From contig DBDH01000102.1 in the NCBI GenBank assembly GCA_002293455.1, positions 132,883-141,024 on the forward strand: DNA of 8,142 nt, read 5' to 3'. The notes under the pieces are model-generated. The model did not search any database, was not told where the DNA came from, and was given only the letters and a program-made list of their open reading frames with translations. This DNA is from Treponema sp. UBA937 (lineage in GTDB: Bacteria > Spirochaetota > Spirochaetia > Treponematales > Breznakiellaceae). Positions 1 through 6,062 of this stretch are shown here, piece by piece; the stretch's first letter is position 1; each line of letters starts with the position of its first letter. The position numbers and the translations under genes are program-made.

Positions 1-62
1 TCTGTGTTGTATATCCTATCTGAAAAAACAGGTATTGTTCAAGGGTGGATTTGTGTAAGAAC

Positions 63-168
63 ATGCAGAATTTACGGAATTCATGCATAGATATACGGCA
101 ATAAAGAGGTTTTATTCGTGTTGAGGGTTTAATACCCTCTGCACGCTTTCGCGTACGAGGGCTCTCGT
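63..168. repeat. Cluster of four short hairpins in non-coding left flank
   Basis: Four inverted repeats lie almost end to end downstream of the tsaC stop codon. The first is 63-72 with 78-88: ten pairs and one bulged A at 83. The second is GAGGGT (123-128) with ACCCTC (134-139). The third is ACGC (143-146) with GCGT (151-154). The fourth is ACGAG (155-159) with CTCGT (164-168). No run of T follows any of them on the minus strand, so a classical intrinsic terminator for tsaC is not supported. The rest of 1-247 has no credible coding sequence: the one open frame here runs out of tsaC in another frame. The cluster could be a dispersed repeat, a transposon remnant or a 3'-end structure of the tsaC transcript. 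Confidence 0.4.
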
Positions 169-247
169 CAAGCAGGGCGTAACGTAAAACACTACAATCT
201 GCAAATGATTATCGCTGTTGGGTTTAAGGTCAATAATGAATAACAAC

Positions 248-1276
248 CTATTCCGCTTCAAAACTCTTCGCCTGCGCTCTGGCTTTGTAAAGGCGGTCGT
301 TAATGGCAAGGCCAAGTCCGGTTTCCGGCACTCTTTCAACATGAATAGCTTTCAATGAAGATTGATCGAGCGTGTGCAGCAGGGAAAAAAGGTTTGCGGC
401 GGCAGCGCTCAGGCTTCCGTCTGGGGAAAGGGTATAGATTAAGGGTGCGGGATGTTCCGGCTGTTTAGAAAGCCAGTATTCGCTGCTTTGCCTGTCAAAA
501 AAAACATAGGCTTCTCCGGGGTGATTTTTCAGTGTCATCATATCTTCATGATCGTACAATTCGAGCGGAGTCCGGGGCGCGTAATGGCTTTTCAGGAGTC
601 CCGGTGATTGGGGAAGATGACCGGCGGCGGTCCGCAGAAGCACGGGACCGATGCACGCTTCGATGCGTTCCCGGTCCAAGCCGCCGGGACGGAGCATACG
701 GACATCAACGCCGGACATATCGAGCACGGTGGATTCCACCCCGACCCTGACCGGTCCGCCGTCTATAATATAATCCACGCGGTCTCCAAGCTGAGAGGCA
801 ACATGCTCCGCCCTTGTGGGGCTTAGGTAACCGAAAGGATTCGCGCTTGGAGCGGCGATAGCCCCTGTGGAAAGGCGGATCAATTCCTGGGCGACAGGAT
901 GATCAGGAAAGCGGACGGCCGCGGTCGGAAGTCCGCTTGTCGCGAGATCGGGGACTTCCGGTTTTTTAGGCAGAACAAAGGTTAAGGGTCCCGGCCAGAA
1001 CGCATCAATCAACGCGTCAAGTTTTTCGCGGACTGTATTATCAATTTGGGAAAAATCGACCAAGGGGGCAAGCCCTTCTATTGACGCGATGTGAATGATC
1101 AATGGATCAAAGCGAGGGCGCTGTTTAACTTCAAAAATTTTCGCGAGAGCGAGCGGATTAAAAGCGTCGCCGCCAAGGCCGTACACCGTTTCAGTCGGAA
1201 AGGCCGCAAGTTTTCCCGCTTTTAACGCCTCGGCCGCCTCTTCAATATCTTTTATGCCGGATGAAAGGAGTTTCAC
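248..1276 (-). CDS. tsaC: L-threonylcarbamoyladenylate synthase (TsaC/Sua5, two-domain)
   Basis: The enzyme makes threonylcarbamoyl-AMP from threonine, bicarbonate and ATP, the first step of t6A formation at position 37 of ANN-decoding tRNAs, in the cytoplasm. The 342-residue length fits the long Sua5 form: an N-terminal YrdC domain (about 8-205) and a C-terminal Sua5 domain (about 235-340). Visible signatures are PTETVYGLG (27-35), KQRPR (51-55), the nucleotide-site PSAN (143-146), GVESTV (179-184) and the Sua5 linker SPGLLKSHYAP (224-234). The start is GTG at 1276-1274. Its first base is also the last base of the upstream TAG stop, so translation is probably coupled; a weak AAGG lies about 7 bases before it. 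No later start keeps the N-terminal strand of the fold. The family assignment is secure. Confidence 0.95.
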   Translation of the reverse strand: MKLLSSGIKDIEEAAEALKAGKLAAFPTETVYGLGGDAFNPLALAKIFEVKQRPRFDPLIIHIASIEGLAPLVDFSQIDNTVREKLDALIDAFWPGPLTFVLPKKPEVPDLATSGLPTAAVRFPDHPVAQELIRLSTGAIAAPSANPFGYLSPTRAEHVASQLGDRVDYIIDGGPVRVGVESTVLDMSGVDVRMLRPGGLDRERIEACIGPVLLRTAAGHLPQSPGLLKSHYAPRTPLELYDHEDMMTLKNHPGEAYVFFDRQSSEYWLSKQPEHPAPLIYTLSPDGSLSAAAANLFSLLHTLDQSSLKAIHVERVPETGLGLAINDRLYKARAQAKSFEAE

Positions 1277-1935
1277 TATTCAACCTTTTTCCGATACAGT
1301 TCCGCTTTTTCAATATGGCCGATTCTTTCAAAACCGATGCGCTTGAGGTAGCGCGCGTGGGCCGGAACTTCCGCGTCGGCATTGAATATATCACCGGGTT
1401 TTGCAATCCGCTTAATCGCCGAATGAAAAAAGAACGCGGCGTTTTTAAAATCGCGGTAAGAAGGAATCGAATAATCGAGAAGAATGATGTTTTCGTTTCC
1501 GCCGCCTTTTCTGTAAGCAAAGACCGAAACAGGAAGCGTTTCCCGCAATATGAAGCAGCACTCAGTTCCCGCCAAAGTTCCATTTTCCAAATCGGGATTG
1601 AAACTAGGAAAAAACTTTTTTATATCATCAGCATAAAAAGTGATAAAACGCCGCACATATTCATCATGTTGAGGATTCACAAAAAGAATATCAAAGGCAT
1701 CAGGACGTTCCGATTTTTTCATCATCCTGAATAGATAAAAAATACTCACGCCGGCGGTAAAAAGATTTAACAGAAGAATGGAAATTGAACCGATCCAAAA
1801 ACCGTAGAGGACAAAACAAAGAGAACCCGCAAGGTTGATCAGTCTAAGCCACGCGATATTTTTCAGCATGAGGCTTGCGGCAACGATCAGTGACGCGGCG
1901 ATTCCGAACAGTTCAACAAAAAAATCCCAATTCAT
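1276..1935 (-). CDS. Three-helix membrane protein with GNAT-like C-terminal region
   Basis: This 219-residue protein has two parts. Residues 1-70 form about three hydrophobic segments (roughly 5-24, 29-48, 50-69) ending in the basic stretch RMMKK. The pattern resembles the YgjV family of inner-membrane proteins and, more loosely, a three-helix PQ-loop/SemiSWEET unit. Residues 80-219 look soluble. The ending ARYLKRIGFERIGHIEKAELY (194-214) resembles the last helix and strand of GNAT acetyltransferases, where a 'YxxxGF' pattern is common, but no acetyl-CoA loop of the RGxG type is obvious, so catalysis is not shown. The start ATG has no Shine-Dalgarno. A promoter-like TTGATT (1972-1967), 18 bases, TATACT (1948-1943) would start RNA at or next to the ATG. 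The gene overlaps tsaC by one base, so the two are probably one transcript. Substrate and function are unknown. Confidence 0.8.
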   Translation of the reverse strand: MNWDFFVELFGIAASLIVAASLMLKNIAWLRLINLAGSLCFVLYGFWIGSISILLLNLFTAGVSIFYLFRMMKKSERPDAFDILFVNPQHDEYVRRFITFYADDIKKFFPSFNPDLENGTLAGTECCFILRETLPVSVFAYRKGGGNENIILLDYSIPSYRDFKNAAFFFHSAIKRIAKPGDIFNADAEVPAHARYLKRIGFERIGHIEKAELYRKKVE

Positions 1936-1942
1936 GTATTTC

Positions 1943-1972
1943 AGTATATAATTAACAATGAGTAAAAATCAA
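1943..1972 (-). promoter_or_regulatory. Probable promoter of the membrane-protein/tsaC unit
   Basis: On the minus strand, TTGATT (-35, at 1972-1967) and TATACT (-10, at 1948-1943) are separated by 18 bases. The -10 ends seven bases before the ATG at 1935, which places the expected RNA start at about the first base of the start codon. No Shine-Dalgarno sequence is present, which fits a leaderless transcript. The call rests on motif match only. Confidence 0.5.
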
Positions 1973-1988
1973 TGAACATGAGCATATT

Positions 1989-2031
1989 ACAGTGAGCAAA
2001 GAAAAATACGCTGGTCTTTGCTCGTTACTGT
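1989..2031 (-). terminator. Hairpin downstream of corA, possible terminator
   Basis: GAGCAAAG (1994-2001) pairs perfectly with CTTTGCTC (2016-2023). ACAGT (1989-1993) pairs with ACTGT (2027-2031) across a three-base bulge, giving a 13-bp stem around a 14-base loop. It begins 13 bases after the corA stop on the minus strand. No T-run follows the stem, so it may be a pause, 3'-end-protecting or factor-assisted structure and not a classical intrinsic terminator. The right-hand arm sequence (tctttgct) recurs at 2036-2043, just outside the stem. Confidence 0.35.
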
Positions 2032-2043
2032 TTGATCTTTGCT

Positions 2044-3039
2044 TTACAGCCATTTCTTTTTTTTGAAGATCAAAATCATTCCCAAGGCAATCAACAGCAT
2101 AACAACAAGACATATGGGATAGGCATACTCATATCTCAGCTCCGGCATATTGTCGAAATTCATGCCGTACACTCCCGCGATAAAAGTCAGCGGAATAAAA
2201 ATCGTGGAGACCATCGTCAGCACTCTCATGATATTGTTCATACGGTTTGAAAGGGCGGAAAGATTAACATCGAGGATGCCTTCCAAAAGTTCCCGGTTGT
2301 TTTCAACCGTTTCGATAATCTGCAATACATGATCCTGAATATCTTTCAAAAAGGGGTCGAGTTCATCACTGAAACAAGAACCTTCCAGACGGATAACAAA
2401 GGAAATATTTTCCCGCAAAGGCCAGACAGCCCGCCGGATTTGCATGAGCGACTGCTTGGTTTTTTGCAGATCGATCATAAAACTTTTATCGGATTCATCC
2501 ATGGCGCGCAGTTCAAATTCTTCGATACTGTTTCCCATGCGGTCCAATACATTAAAATAGCTGTCAACGGTTAAATCCATCATTTCATACGCGAGAAAAT
2601 CAACGCCCATCTTTCTTAGTTTACTGTTATCATTGGCAATTTTTTTTAAAATCACATTATACAGCGGATTGGGATGTTCCTGAAAAGAGATCAACGTATT
2701 ATCATCTTTTACGACAAAACTGATCTGTTCAAACCGCGGACTATCGTCATCGTTCCATGTTATAATCTTCATGGCAAAGAAGATGTAATCATCAAACTCT
2801 TCGACCTTGGGACGCTGTTCCGTAAGAAGGATGTCCTCCAGGGTAAGGGGATGGATGTTCAACGATTCAGCAAGCTGATTGAGAACGGCAGGGTCCGAAA
2901 GCCCTGTTACATTAATCCAGGTAATTCCGGAGGGATTCCGGTATGCCAGCAGTTCATTCACCGACTCCGCTTCCCTGCTCCAATATCCAATAGGGTCGTA
3001 TCCGGTAACCGACAATTTTACTTCCGCAGATTGTTCCAT
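2044..3039 (-). CDS. corA: CorA-type Mg2+/Co2+ channel
   Basis: This is a homopentameric inner-membrane channel for Mg2+ (also Co2+/Ni2+), 331 residues long, close to the usual bacterial size. Residues 1-270 form the cytoplasmic funnel, ending in the long charged stalk helix (about 235-270). TM1 spans about 272-291 and ends in the hallmark selectivity motif YGMN (291-294), followed by the periplasmic loop FDNMPEL. TM2 spans about 306-325, and the protein ends in a basic KKKKWL tail, all as in CorA of the 2-TM-GxN superfamily. The start needs care. ATG at 3039 lies only two bases after a perfect TATAAT box (3047-3042) and has no Shine-Dalgarno, so RNA from that box would begin inside the frame. 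A TTG at 3015, preceded by GGAAG five bases away, is an alternative and would give 323 residues. The function is secure; the start is not. Confidence 0.95.
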   Translation of the reverse strand: MEQSAEVKLSVTGYDPIGYWSREAESVNELLAYRNPSGITWINVTGLSDPAVLNQLAESLNIHPLTLEDILLTEQRPKVEEFDDYIFFAMKIITWNDDDSPRFEQISFVVKDDNTLISFQEHPNPLYNVILKKIANDNSKLRKMGVDFLAYEMMDLTVDSYFNVLDRMGNSIEEFELRAMDESDKSFMIDLQKTKQSLMQIRRAVWPLRENISFVIRLEGSCFSDELDPFLKDIQDHVLQIIETVENNRELLEGILDVNLSALSNRMNNIMRVLTMVSTIFIPLTFIAGVYGMNFDNMPELRYEYAYPICLVVMLLIALGMILIFKKKKWL

Positions 3040-3041
3040 AC

Positions 3042-3047
3042 ATTATA
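3042..3047 (-). promoter_or_regulatory. corA: Consensus -10 box at the corA start
   Basis: Minus-strand TATAAT lies two bases before the annotated corA ATG. There is no convincing -35 at 16-18 bases. If it is used, RNA would start at about 3036-3034 and the first usable start would be TTG at 3015, with GGAAG at 3025-3021 as ribosome binding site. The box also places the palindromic element at 3091-3233 upstream of this promoter, outside the corA leader. Confidence 0.4.
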
Positions 3048-3080
3048 CAATAATGCTAAAAAATCCTTCCCGCAAGTGCA

Positions 3081-3122
3081 GAAAAATTAGAGTTCCTCGG
3101 AAACTTCAGTTTCTGAGGAACT
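3081..3122 (-). terminator. Intrinsic terminator of the dehydrogenase gene
   Basis: Read on the minus strand, 3122-3109 pairs with 3104-3091: 14 bp including one G-T pair, with a TGAA loop. The stem is followed by CTAA and then TTTTT (3086-3082) and TTC. Strong stem, tetraloop and nearby T-run fit an intrinsic terminator for the gene that ends at 3236. The four-base gap before the T-run is slightly unfavourable. It is the left part of the larger palindromic element at 3091-3233. Confidence 0.55.
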
Positions 3123-3233
3123 TCCATGGCAAAACTGCATTTTGCGCAGCGTTTTGGAACGAACTTTAGTTCGCCAAAACAGGGAGCAAATGCAAGGACT
3201 TCCGAGGGAACTAACCGAGTTTCCGAGGAAGTC
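3091..3233. repeat. 143-bp multi-hairpin palindromic element
   Basis: The gap between the dehydrogenase and corA is nearly all foldable. Hairpin 1 is 3091-3104 with 3109-3122. Hairpin 2 is GTTTTGG plus CGAAC (3151-3157, 3160-3164) with GTTCG plus CCAAAAC (3169-3180), with an AA bulge. It sits inside an outer stem, TGCATTTTGC (3136-3145) with GCAAATGCA (3186-3194). Hairpin 3 is GACTTCC (3197-3203) with GGAAGTC (3227-3233) and GGGAACT (3206-3212) with AGTTTCC (3218-3224), with facing GA/GA mismatches between. The outer ends also hold a perfect 13-base inverted repeat, 3093-3105 with 3218-3230. No transposase or target-site duplication is visible. It resembles a REP-like or miniature foldback repeat. 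Copy number in the genome is unknown from this window. Confidence 0.65.
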
Positions 3234-3235
3234 TG

Positions 3236-4195
3236 TTATCCCGCATTCAGACAATTCACGGCGGTTTTCGGGATTTTCCCTTCAAGCACGTCACGGGCAT
3301 TCATGGCGGTGCACATCTTTAATGCCGATACGGCTTCCTGGCTGTAATACGCGCTGTGATCGGTAAGTATCACGTTATCGAGAAGTAACAAAGGACTGTC
3401 CGCGGGAAGGGGTTCTCTTTCAAAAACGTCCAGTCCGGCGGAACCAATCTTTCCGCTTTGGAGCGCCGGAATCAACGCCGATTCATCGATGACAGGCCCG
3501 CGGGAAACATTGATAAGCACAACGCCTTCCTTCATCATCGAAATTGATTGATGATTTATAAGATGCCGGGTGCCGTCCTTGAGGGGAACATGCAGTGAAA
3601 TAAAATCCGATTCCGAAATAACTTTTTCAAAGGACGCGGCCTCGCCGAACATTCCCGGCAAAAGTTTCTGTTCGATGTACGGATCGTTAATGAGAATTGT
3701 TTTGAAACCGAAGCCCTGGACCTTTTCCCAAAAAGCGCGTCCGGTGCTTCCAAAGCCGATGATTCCCAAGGTCCTTCCGGACATCCGCCTGATAGGCTGG
3801 TTCAGATTCCACTTGCCGTCCCGCACTCCCCGGTCCTTAAAGGGTATCCGCCGGACACAGCAAAGAAGCAGTCCAAGCGCGTGTTCCGCAACTTCTTCGG
3901 TACAATAGCCGGGCACATTCGTTACCAAAATGCCTTTTTCTTCCGCGGCTTTAACATCAACATTATCGTAGCCAATGCCATAACGGGAAATAACTTTGCA
4001 TTTCTCAAGGAACTTGATAACCCTTGCCGTCATGGGTGCCTGGTTCAGGAGTACGGCATCGGCATCCCGGCAAACGCGGATCACATCATCTTCCGTATGA
4101 CAGTCGGCTATCACAAGGCGGGCGGGAAAATCACGGAACGCCAGCATTTCTTCTTCATTATGACCGAAGCGGTCATCAGTTATTACGATTTTCAT
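3236..4195 (-). CDS. D-isomer-specific 2-hydroxyacid dehydrogenase (CtBP/SerA-like)
   Basis: This is an NAD(P)-dependent oxidoreductase interconverting a D-2-hydroxyacid and its 2-ketoacid in the cytoplasm, 319 residues, the typical length without an ACT domain. The substrate-binding domain is split (about 1-100 and 290-319) around a Rossmann domain (about 101-288). The dinucleotide loop is GFGSTG (147-152). The catalytic triad is visible as Arg232 in NVSRGPVID, Glu261 in DVFEREP and His280 in TDHSAYYS. RYGIGYDNVD (71-80) is the usual substrate-loop region. Overall character is closest to the C-terminal-binding-protein-like/phosphoglycerate-dehydrogenase group, but lack of a regulatory ACT domain and of serine-pathway neighbours means serine biosynthesis cannot be assumed. 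The ATG has no Shine-Dalgarno and lies 10 bases after a TATACT box. It is divergent from the phosphoribosyltransferase gene. Confidence 0.92.
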   Translation of the reverse strand: MKIVITDDRFGHNEEEMLAFRDFPARLVIADCHTEDDVIRVCRDADAVLLNQAPMTARVIKFLEKCKVISRYGIGYDNVDVKAAEEKGILVTNVPGYCTEEVAEHALGLLLCCVRRIPFKDRGVRDGKWNLNQPIRRMSGRTLGIIGFGSTGRAFWEKVQGFGFKTILINDPYIEQKLLPGMFGEAASFEKVISESDFISLHVPLKDGTRHLINHQSISMMKEGVVLINVSRGPVIDESALIPALQSGKIGSAGLDVFEREPLPADSPLLLLDNVILTDHSAYYSQEAVSALKMCTAMNARDVLEGKIPKTAVNCLNAG

Positions 4196-4205
4196 GTGTT
4201 TCGTC

Positions 4206-4235
4206 AGTATACAGAAGAACAGGCATGTACCGCAA
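4206..4235 (-). promoter_or_regulatory. Probable promoter of the dehydrogenase gene
   Basis: Minus-strand TTGCGG (4235-4230), 18 bases, TATACT (4211-4206). The spacing and -10 hexamer are identical to those of the promoter proposed at 1943-1972. The expected RNA start, at about 4199, would leave only about four bases before the ATG at 4195, so the transcript is probably leaderless. Confidence 0.45.
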
Positions 4236-4319
4236 CAGGAAATTAACCCGAACCGAAGGTTTGCAGTTTCCTCAGAAGTCTATTTTCTTCATCATCCCTG
4301 TTGTTATCCCCTCCCCGCT

Positions 4320-4325
4320 TATAGT
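4320..4325 (+). promoter_or_regulatory. -10-like box before the phosphoribosyltransferase gene
   Basis: TATAGT ends 11 bases before the ATG at 4337. The nearest good -35, TTGTTA at 4301-4306, is only 13 bases away, which is too close, so the upstream half is uncertain. With no Shine-Dalgarno before the ATG, a leader of about 4-6 bases is implied if this box is used. Confidence 0.3.
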
Positions 4326-4336
4326 AGAATGGTCAC

Positions 4337-4942
4337 ATGAACAAGGAATTTCTGCCCTACGATATTGTAAGAAACAATGCTCTAAAGATGGCGCATAGGA
4401 TCGCTTCCGATGATTTTATTCCCGATGTAATTTACGTATCCCTGCGGGGCGGCGCTTACCTCGGAAACGTGATCAGCGAATATTTTAAAATTATCCGCGA
4501 AGGAAAGCGTCCCGTGTATTATGCCGCTGTGGTTGCCCGCTCTTATACAGGGGTAGCTTCCGCCGAGGAAAAAATCATGGTGGAAGGCTGGACTTATGCG
4601 CCGGAACATCTTCGGGTTGGGGATAAAATTCTTCTCGTTGACGATATTTTTGATTCAGGCAAAACGATTAATCATCTGTCTGAAATCATTCTTGAGAAAG
4701 GAATCCCCCGGCACGATATGAAAGTGGCCGTCCACGATTATAAATATTTTTTTGATAAAGAAAAACAGCTTCCGGTTCAGCCCGATTACTGGTGCAGAAA
4801 GCATGAATTGTCCGTCCACGACGAAAACAGCTGGATCCATTACATGAGCCATGAACTCGTGGGGCTTACAAAAGAAGAATTGGAAACTCATTACTACAAA
4901 CATGATCCGGAACTGAAAGATATCCTGGATATTATAAAGTAG
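4337..4942 (+). CDS. Purine-type phosphoribosyltransferase (Gpt/Hpt-like, COG2236 type)
   Basis: This is a type I phosphoribosyltransferase that would transfer ribose-5-phosphate from PRPP to a base, most likely a purine in salvage, in the cytoplasm. The PRPP-binding motif is unmistakable: ILLVDDIFDSGKT (98-110), with the two acidic residues Asp102-Asp103 and the SGKT phosphate loop. SLRGG (35-39) is the likely pyrophosphate loop. The C-terminal WIHYMSHELVGLTKEEL (166-182) matches the aromatic tail of the xanthine/guanine PRT-like group. At 201 residues it is somewhat longer than the minimal enzyme. The base specificity cannot be read from the sequence. The start follows a TATAGT box by 11 bases with no Shine-Dalgarno. 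rnhB begins 14 bases after its stop, so the two are probably co-transcribed. Confidence 0.85.
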   Translation: MNKEFLPYDIVRNNALKMAHRIASDDFIPDVIYVSLRGGAYLGNVISEYFKIIREGKRPVYYAAVVARSYTGVASAEEKIMVEGWTYAPEHLRVGDKILLVDDIFDSGKTINHLSEIILEKGIPRHDMKVAVHDYKYFFDKEKQLPVQPDYWCRKHELSVHDENSWIHYMSHELVGLTKEELETHYYKHDPELKDILDIIK

Positions 4943-4956
4943 GTAATGAACTATCA

Positions 4957-5559
4957 ATGAAAACATCCGGTGAAAGAAAACCTTTAATCTGCGGTATTGA
5001 TGAAGCGGGACGCGGGCCTTTGGCCGGGCCTGTGTACGCGGCGGCGGTTATTTTGCCGGAAGACTTTCCCTTTGAACTTTTGGATGATTCAAAAAAACTC
5101 AGCGTTTCCCGCCGCAATAAAGCCTTATCGGTAATTATTGACGGGGCAATCGCTTATGGGCTGGGCTGGGCAAGTCCTTCCGAAATTGACAGCATCAATA
5201 TTCTGCGGGCAAGTCTTCTCGCCATGAAACGGGCATTTCTCGCGATGGAAAACATCGATCCGGAAATGGAGATTGAAGCCATTGCGGACGGCCTGTACGT
5301 TCCGGAAATTCCTGTAAGCTGCAAAGCCGTGGTAAAGGCCGACGCGAAAGTTCCGGCCGTTATGGCGGCATCCATTCTGGCAAAGACAGCCAGAGACCGT
5401 GTGATGGAACGTTATTCCTGGATTTATCCTGAATACGGTTACGAAAAACATAAAGGCTACCCGACCAAAGAACACTTTAGCAGGATAGCCCAATACGGCG
5501 CGTCGCCGATTCAACGGCACAGTTTCAGTTTAAAAAAGATACAGCTGGAATTATTTTAA
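4957..5559 (+). CDS. rnhB: Ribonuclease HII
   Basis: The enzyme cleaves RNA in RNA-DNA hybrids and nicks 5' to single ribonucleotides in DNA, starting ribonucleotide excision repair. At 200 residues the protein has the usual length. The four acidic metal-binding residues are present: Asp15 and Glu16 in GIDEAGRGPLAGPV, Asp111 in the ADG motif and Asp129 in KADAKVPAVMAASI. DSKKLS (44-49) and the conserved KHKGYPTKEH (164-173) are also seen. The start is ATG at 4957. The only Shine-Dalgarno-like sequence, AGG at 4941-4943, overlaps the upstream stop codon. The gene follows the phosphoribosyltransferase by 14 bases. Its TAA stop is interlocked with that of the convergent PUR-protein gene in one TTAA (5556-5559), leaving no room for a terminator between them. 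Confidence 0.97.
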   Translation: MKTSGERKPLICGIDEAGRGPLAGPVYAAAVILPEDFPFELLDDSKKLSVSRRNKALSVIIDGAIAYGLGWASPSEIDSINILRASLLAMKRAFLAMENIDPEMEIEAIADGLYVPEIPVSCKAVVKADAKVPAVMAASILAKTARDRVMERYSWIYPEYGYEKHKGYPTKEHFSRIAQYGASPIQRHSFSLKKIQLELF

Positions 5560-6011
5560 TCTTTCAGCTTGTCATCATCCCGGCGGACGGCTTTGACCGC
5601 TTTGGGCCGCGGTTTTTTATCCCAGGGTTTTTGATCCTTTCCGCTTTTGGGATTCCGTTCCTGTCCGGCTTTTTTGCCGTACTTCTTTTTTCCTGACATT
5701 CCGGAATCTTCGGAACGGGGTTTCTTTTCAAAGTCGCCGTCTTCGCTTTTCGGTTTCCTTGGCGAAAACTTCTTATTTTCCTTGGCGGCTTTATCCATCA
5801 CTTTAAGTGATTCATCAAAACCTTGCAGAAAATCACGCAAATCATCATTAAAAAGCACCAGCGATTGTCTTTCAAAACCGCCTGTCTCCCGGTTCTTACT
5901 TTCAACAATATTTAAATAAATATCACCCATCCGGTTTTCTTTCACGTTGAAAAAATATGTCCGGTTTTGCAGCGTTACCTTTGTAGAAAAAATCTCTCCG
6001 CGTACTCCCAT
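5556..6011 (-). CDS. PUR-domain nucleic-acid-binding protein with lysine-rich tail (BpuR-like)
   Basis: The protein has 151 residues. Residues 3-72 are a single PUR-alpha-type repeat of the bacterial DUF3276 family: RGEIFSTKVTLQNRTYFFN, then MGDIYLNIVESKN and the ERQSLVLFNDDLRDFLQGF helix region. Borrelia BpuR, of the same family, dimerises and binds DNA and RNA, and acts as a regulator; the same role here is inference. Residues 76-151 are low-complexity and strongly basic (many K, with SEDG/SEDS repeats), probably disordered and adding nonspecific nucleic-acid contacts. The start is certain: minus-strand GAGGAG lies at 6023-6018, six bases before ATG at 6011. It follows the phosphohexomutase gene by 51 bases with no terminator, so co-transcription is likely. 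The 3' end is interlocked with rnhB. Confidence 0.9.
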   Translation of the reverse strand: MGVRGEIFSTKVTLQNRTYFFNVKENRMGDIYLNIVESKNRETGGFERQSLVLFNDDLRDFLQGFDESLKVMDKAAKENKKFSPRKPKSEDGDFEKKPRSEDSGMSGKKKYGKKAGQERNPKSGKDQKPWDKKPRPKAVKAVRRDDDKLKD

Positions 6012-6062
6012 GTACTTCTCCTCATTCCTTTCGTTGATAATATCGTGACTGTAAGATTTTTA

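Noticed and set aside
63..180. Integron attC-like recombination site in the hairpin cluster.
   Set aside because: No paired core sites of the GTTRRRY/RYYYAAC type could be matched around the hairpins.
112..342. A 76-codon minus-strand open frame extending out of tsaC into the left flank.
   Set aside because: It starts inside tsaC in another frame, has no ribosome-binding site and resembles no family; its non-tsaC part is the hairpin cluster.
1261..1734. A 157-codon plus-strand open frame opposite the membrane protein gene.
   Set aside because: It is antisense to a gene with clear membrane segments and has no recognisable domain; its composition is that of a complementary-strand shadow.
3040..3240. 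Possible Mg2+-sensing riboswitch (M-box type) upstream of corA.
   Set aside because: No M-box consensus is recognisable, and the consensus -10 box at 3042-3047 lies downstream of the hairpins, so they would be outside the corA leader.
4265..4280. Sequence resembling the arm of the palindromic element (13 of 16 bases match 3218-3233, and a 10-base inverted match to 3111-3120).
   Set aside because: A match of this length between a 143-bp element and 8 kb of sequence is expected by chance, so it is not listed as a second copy.
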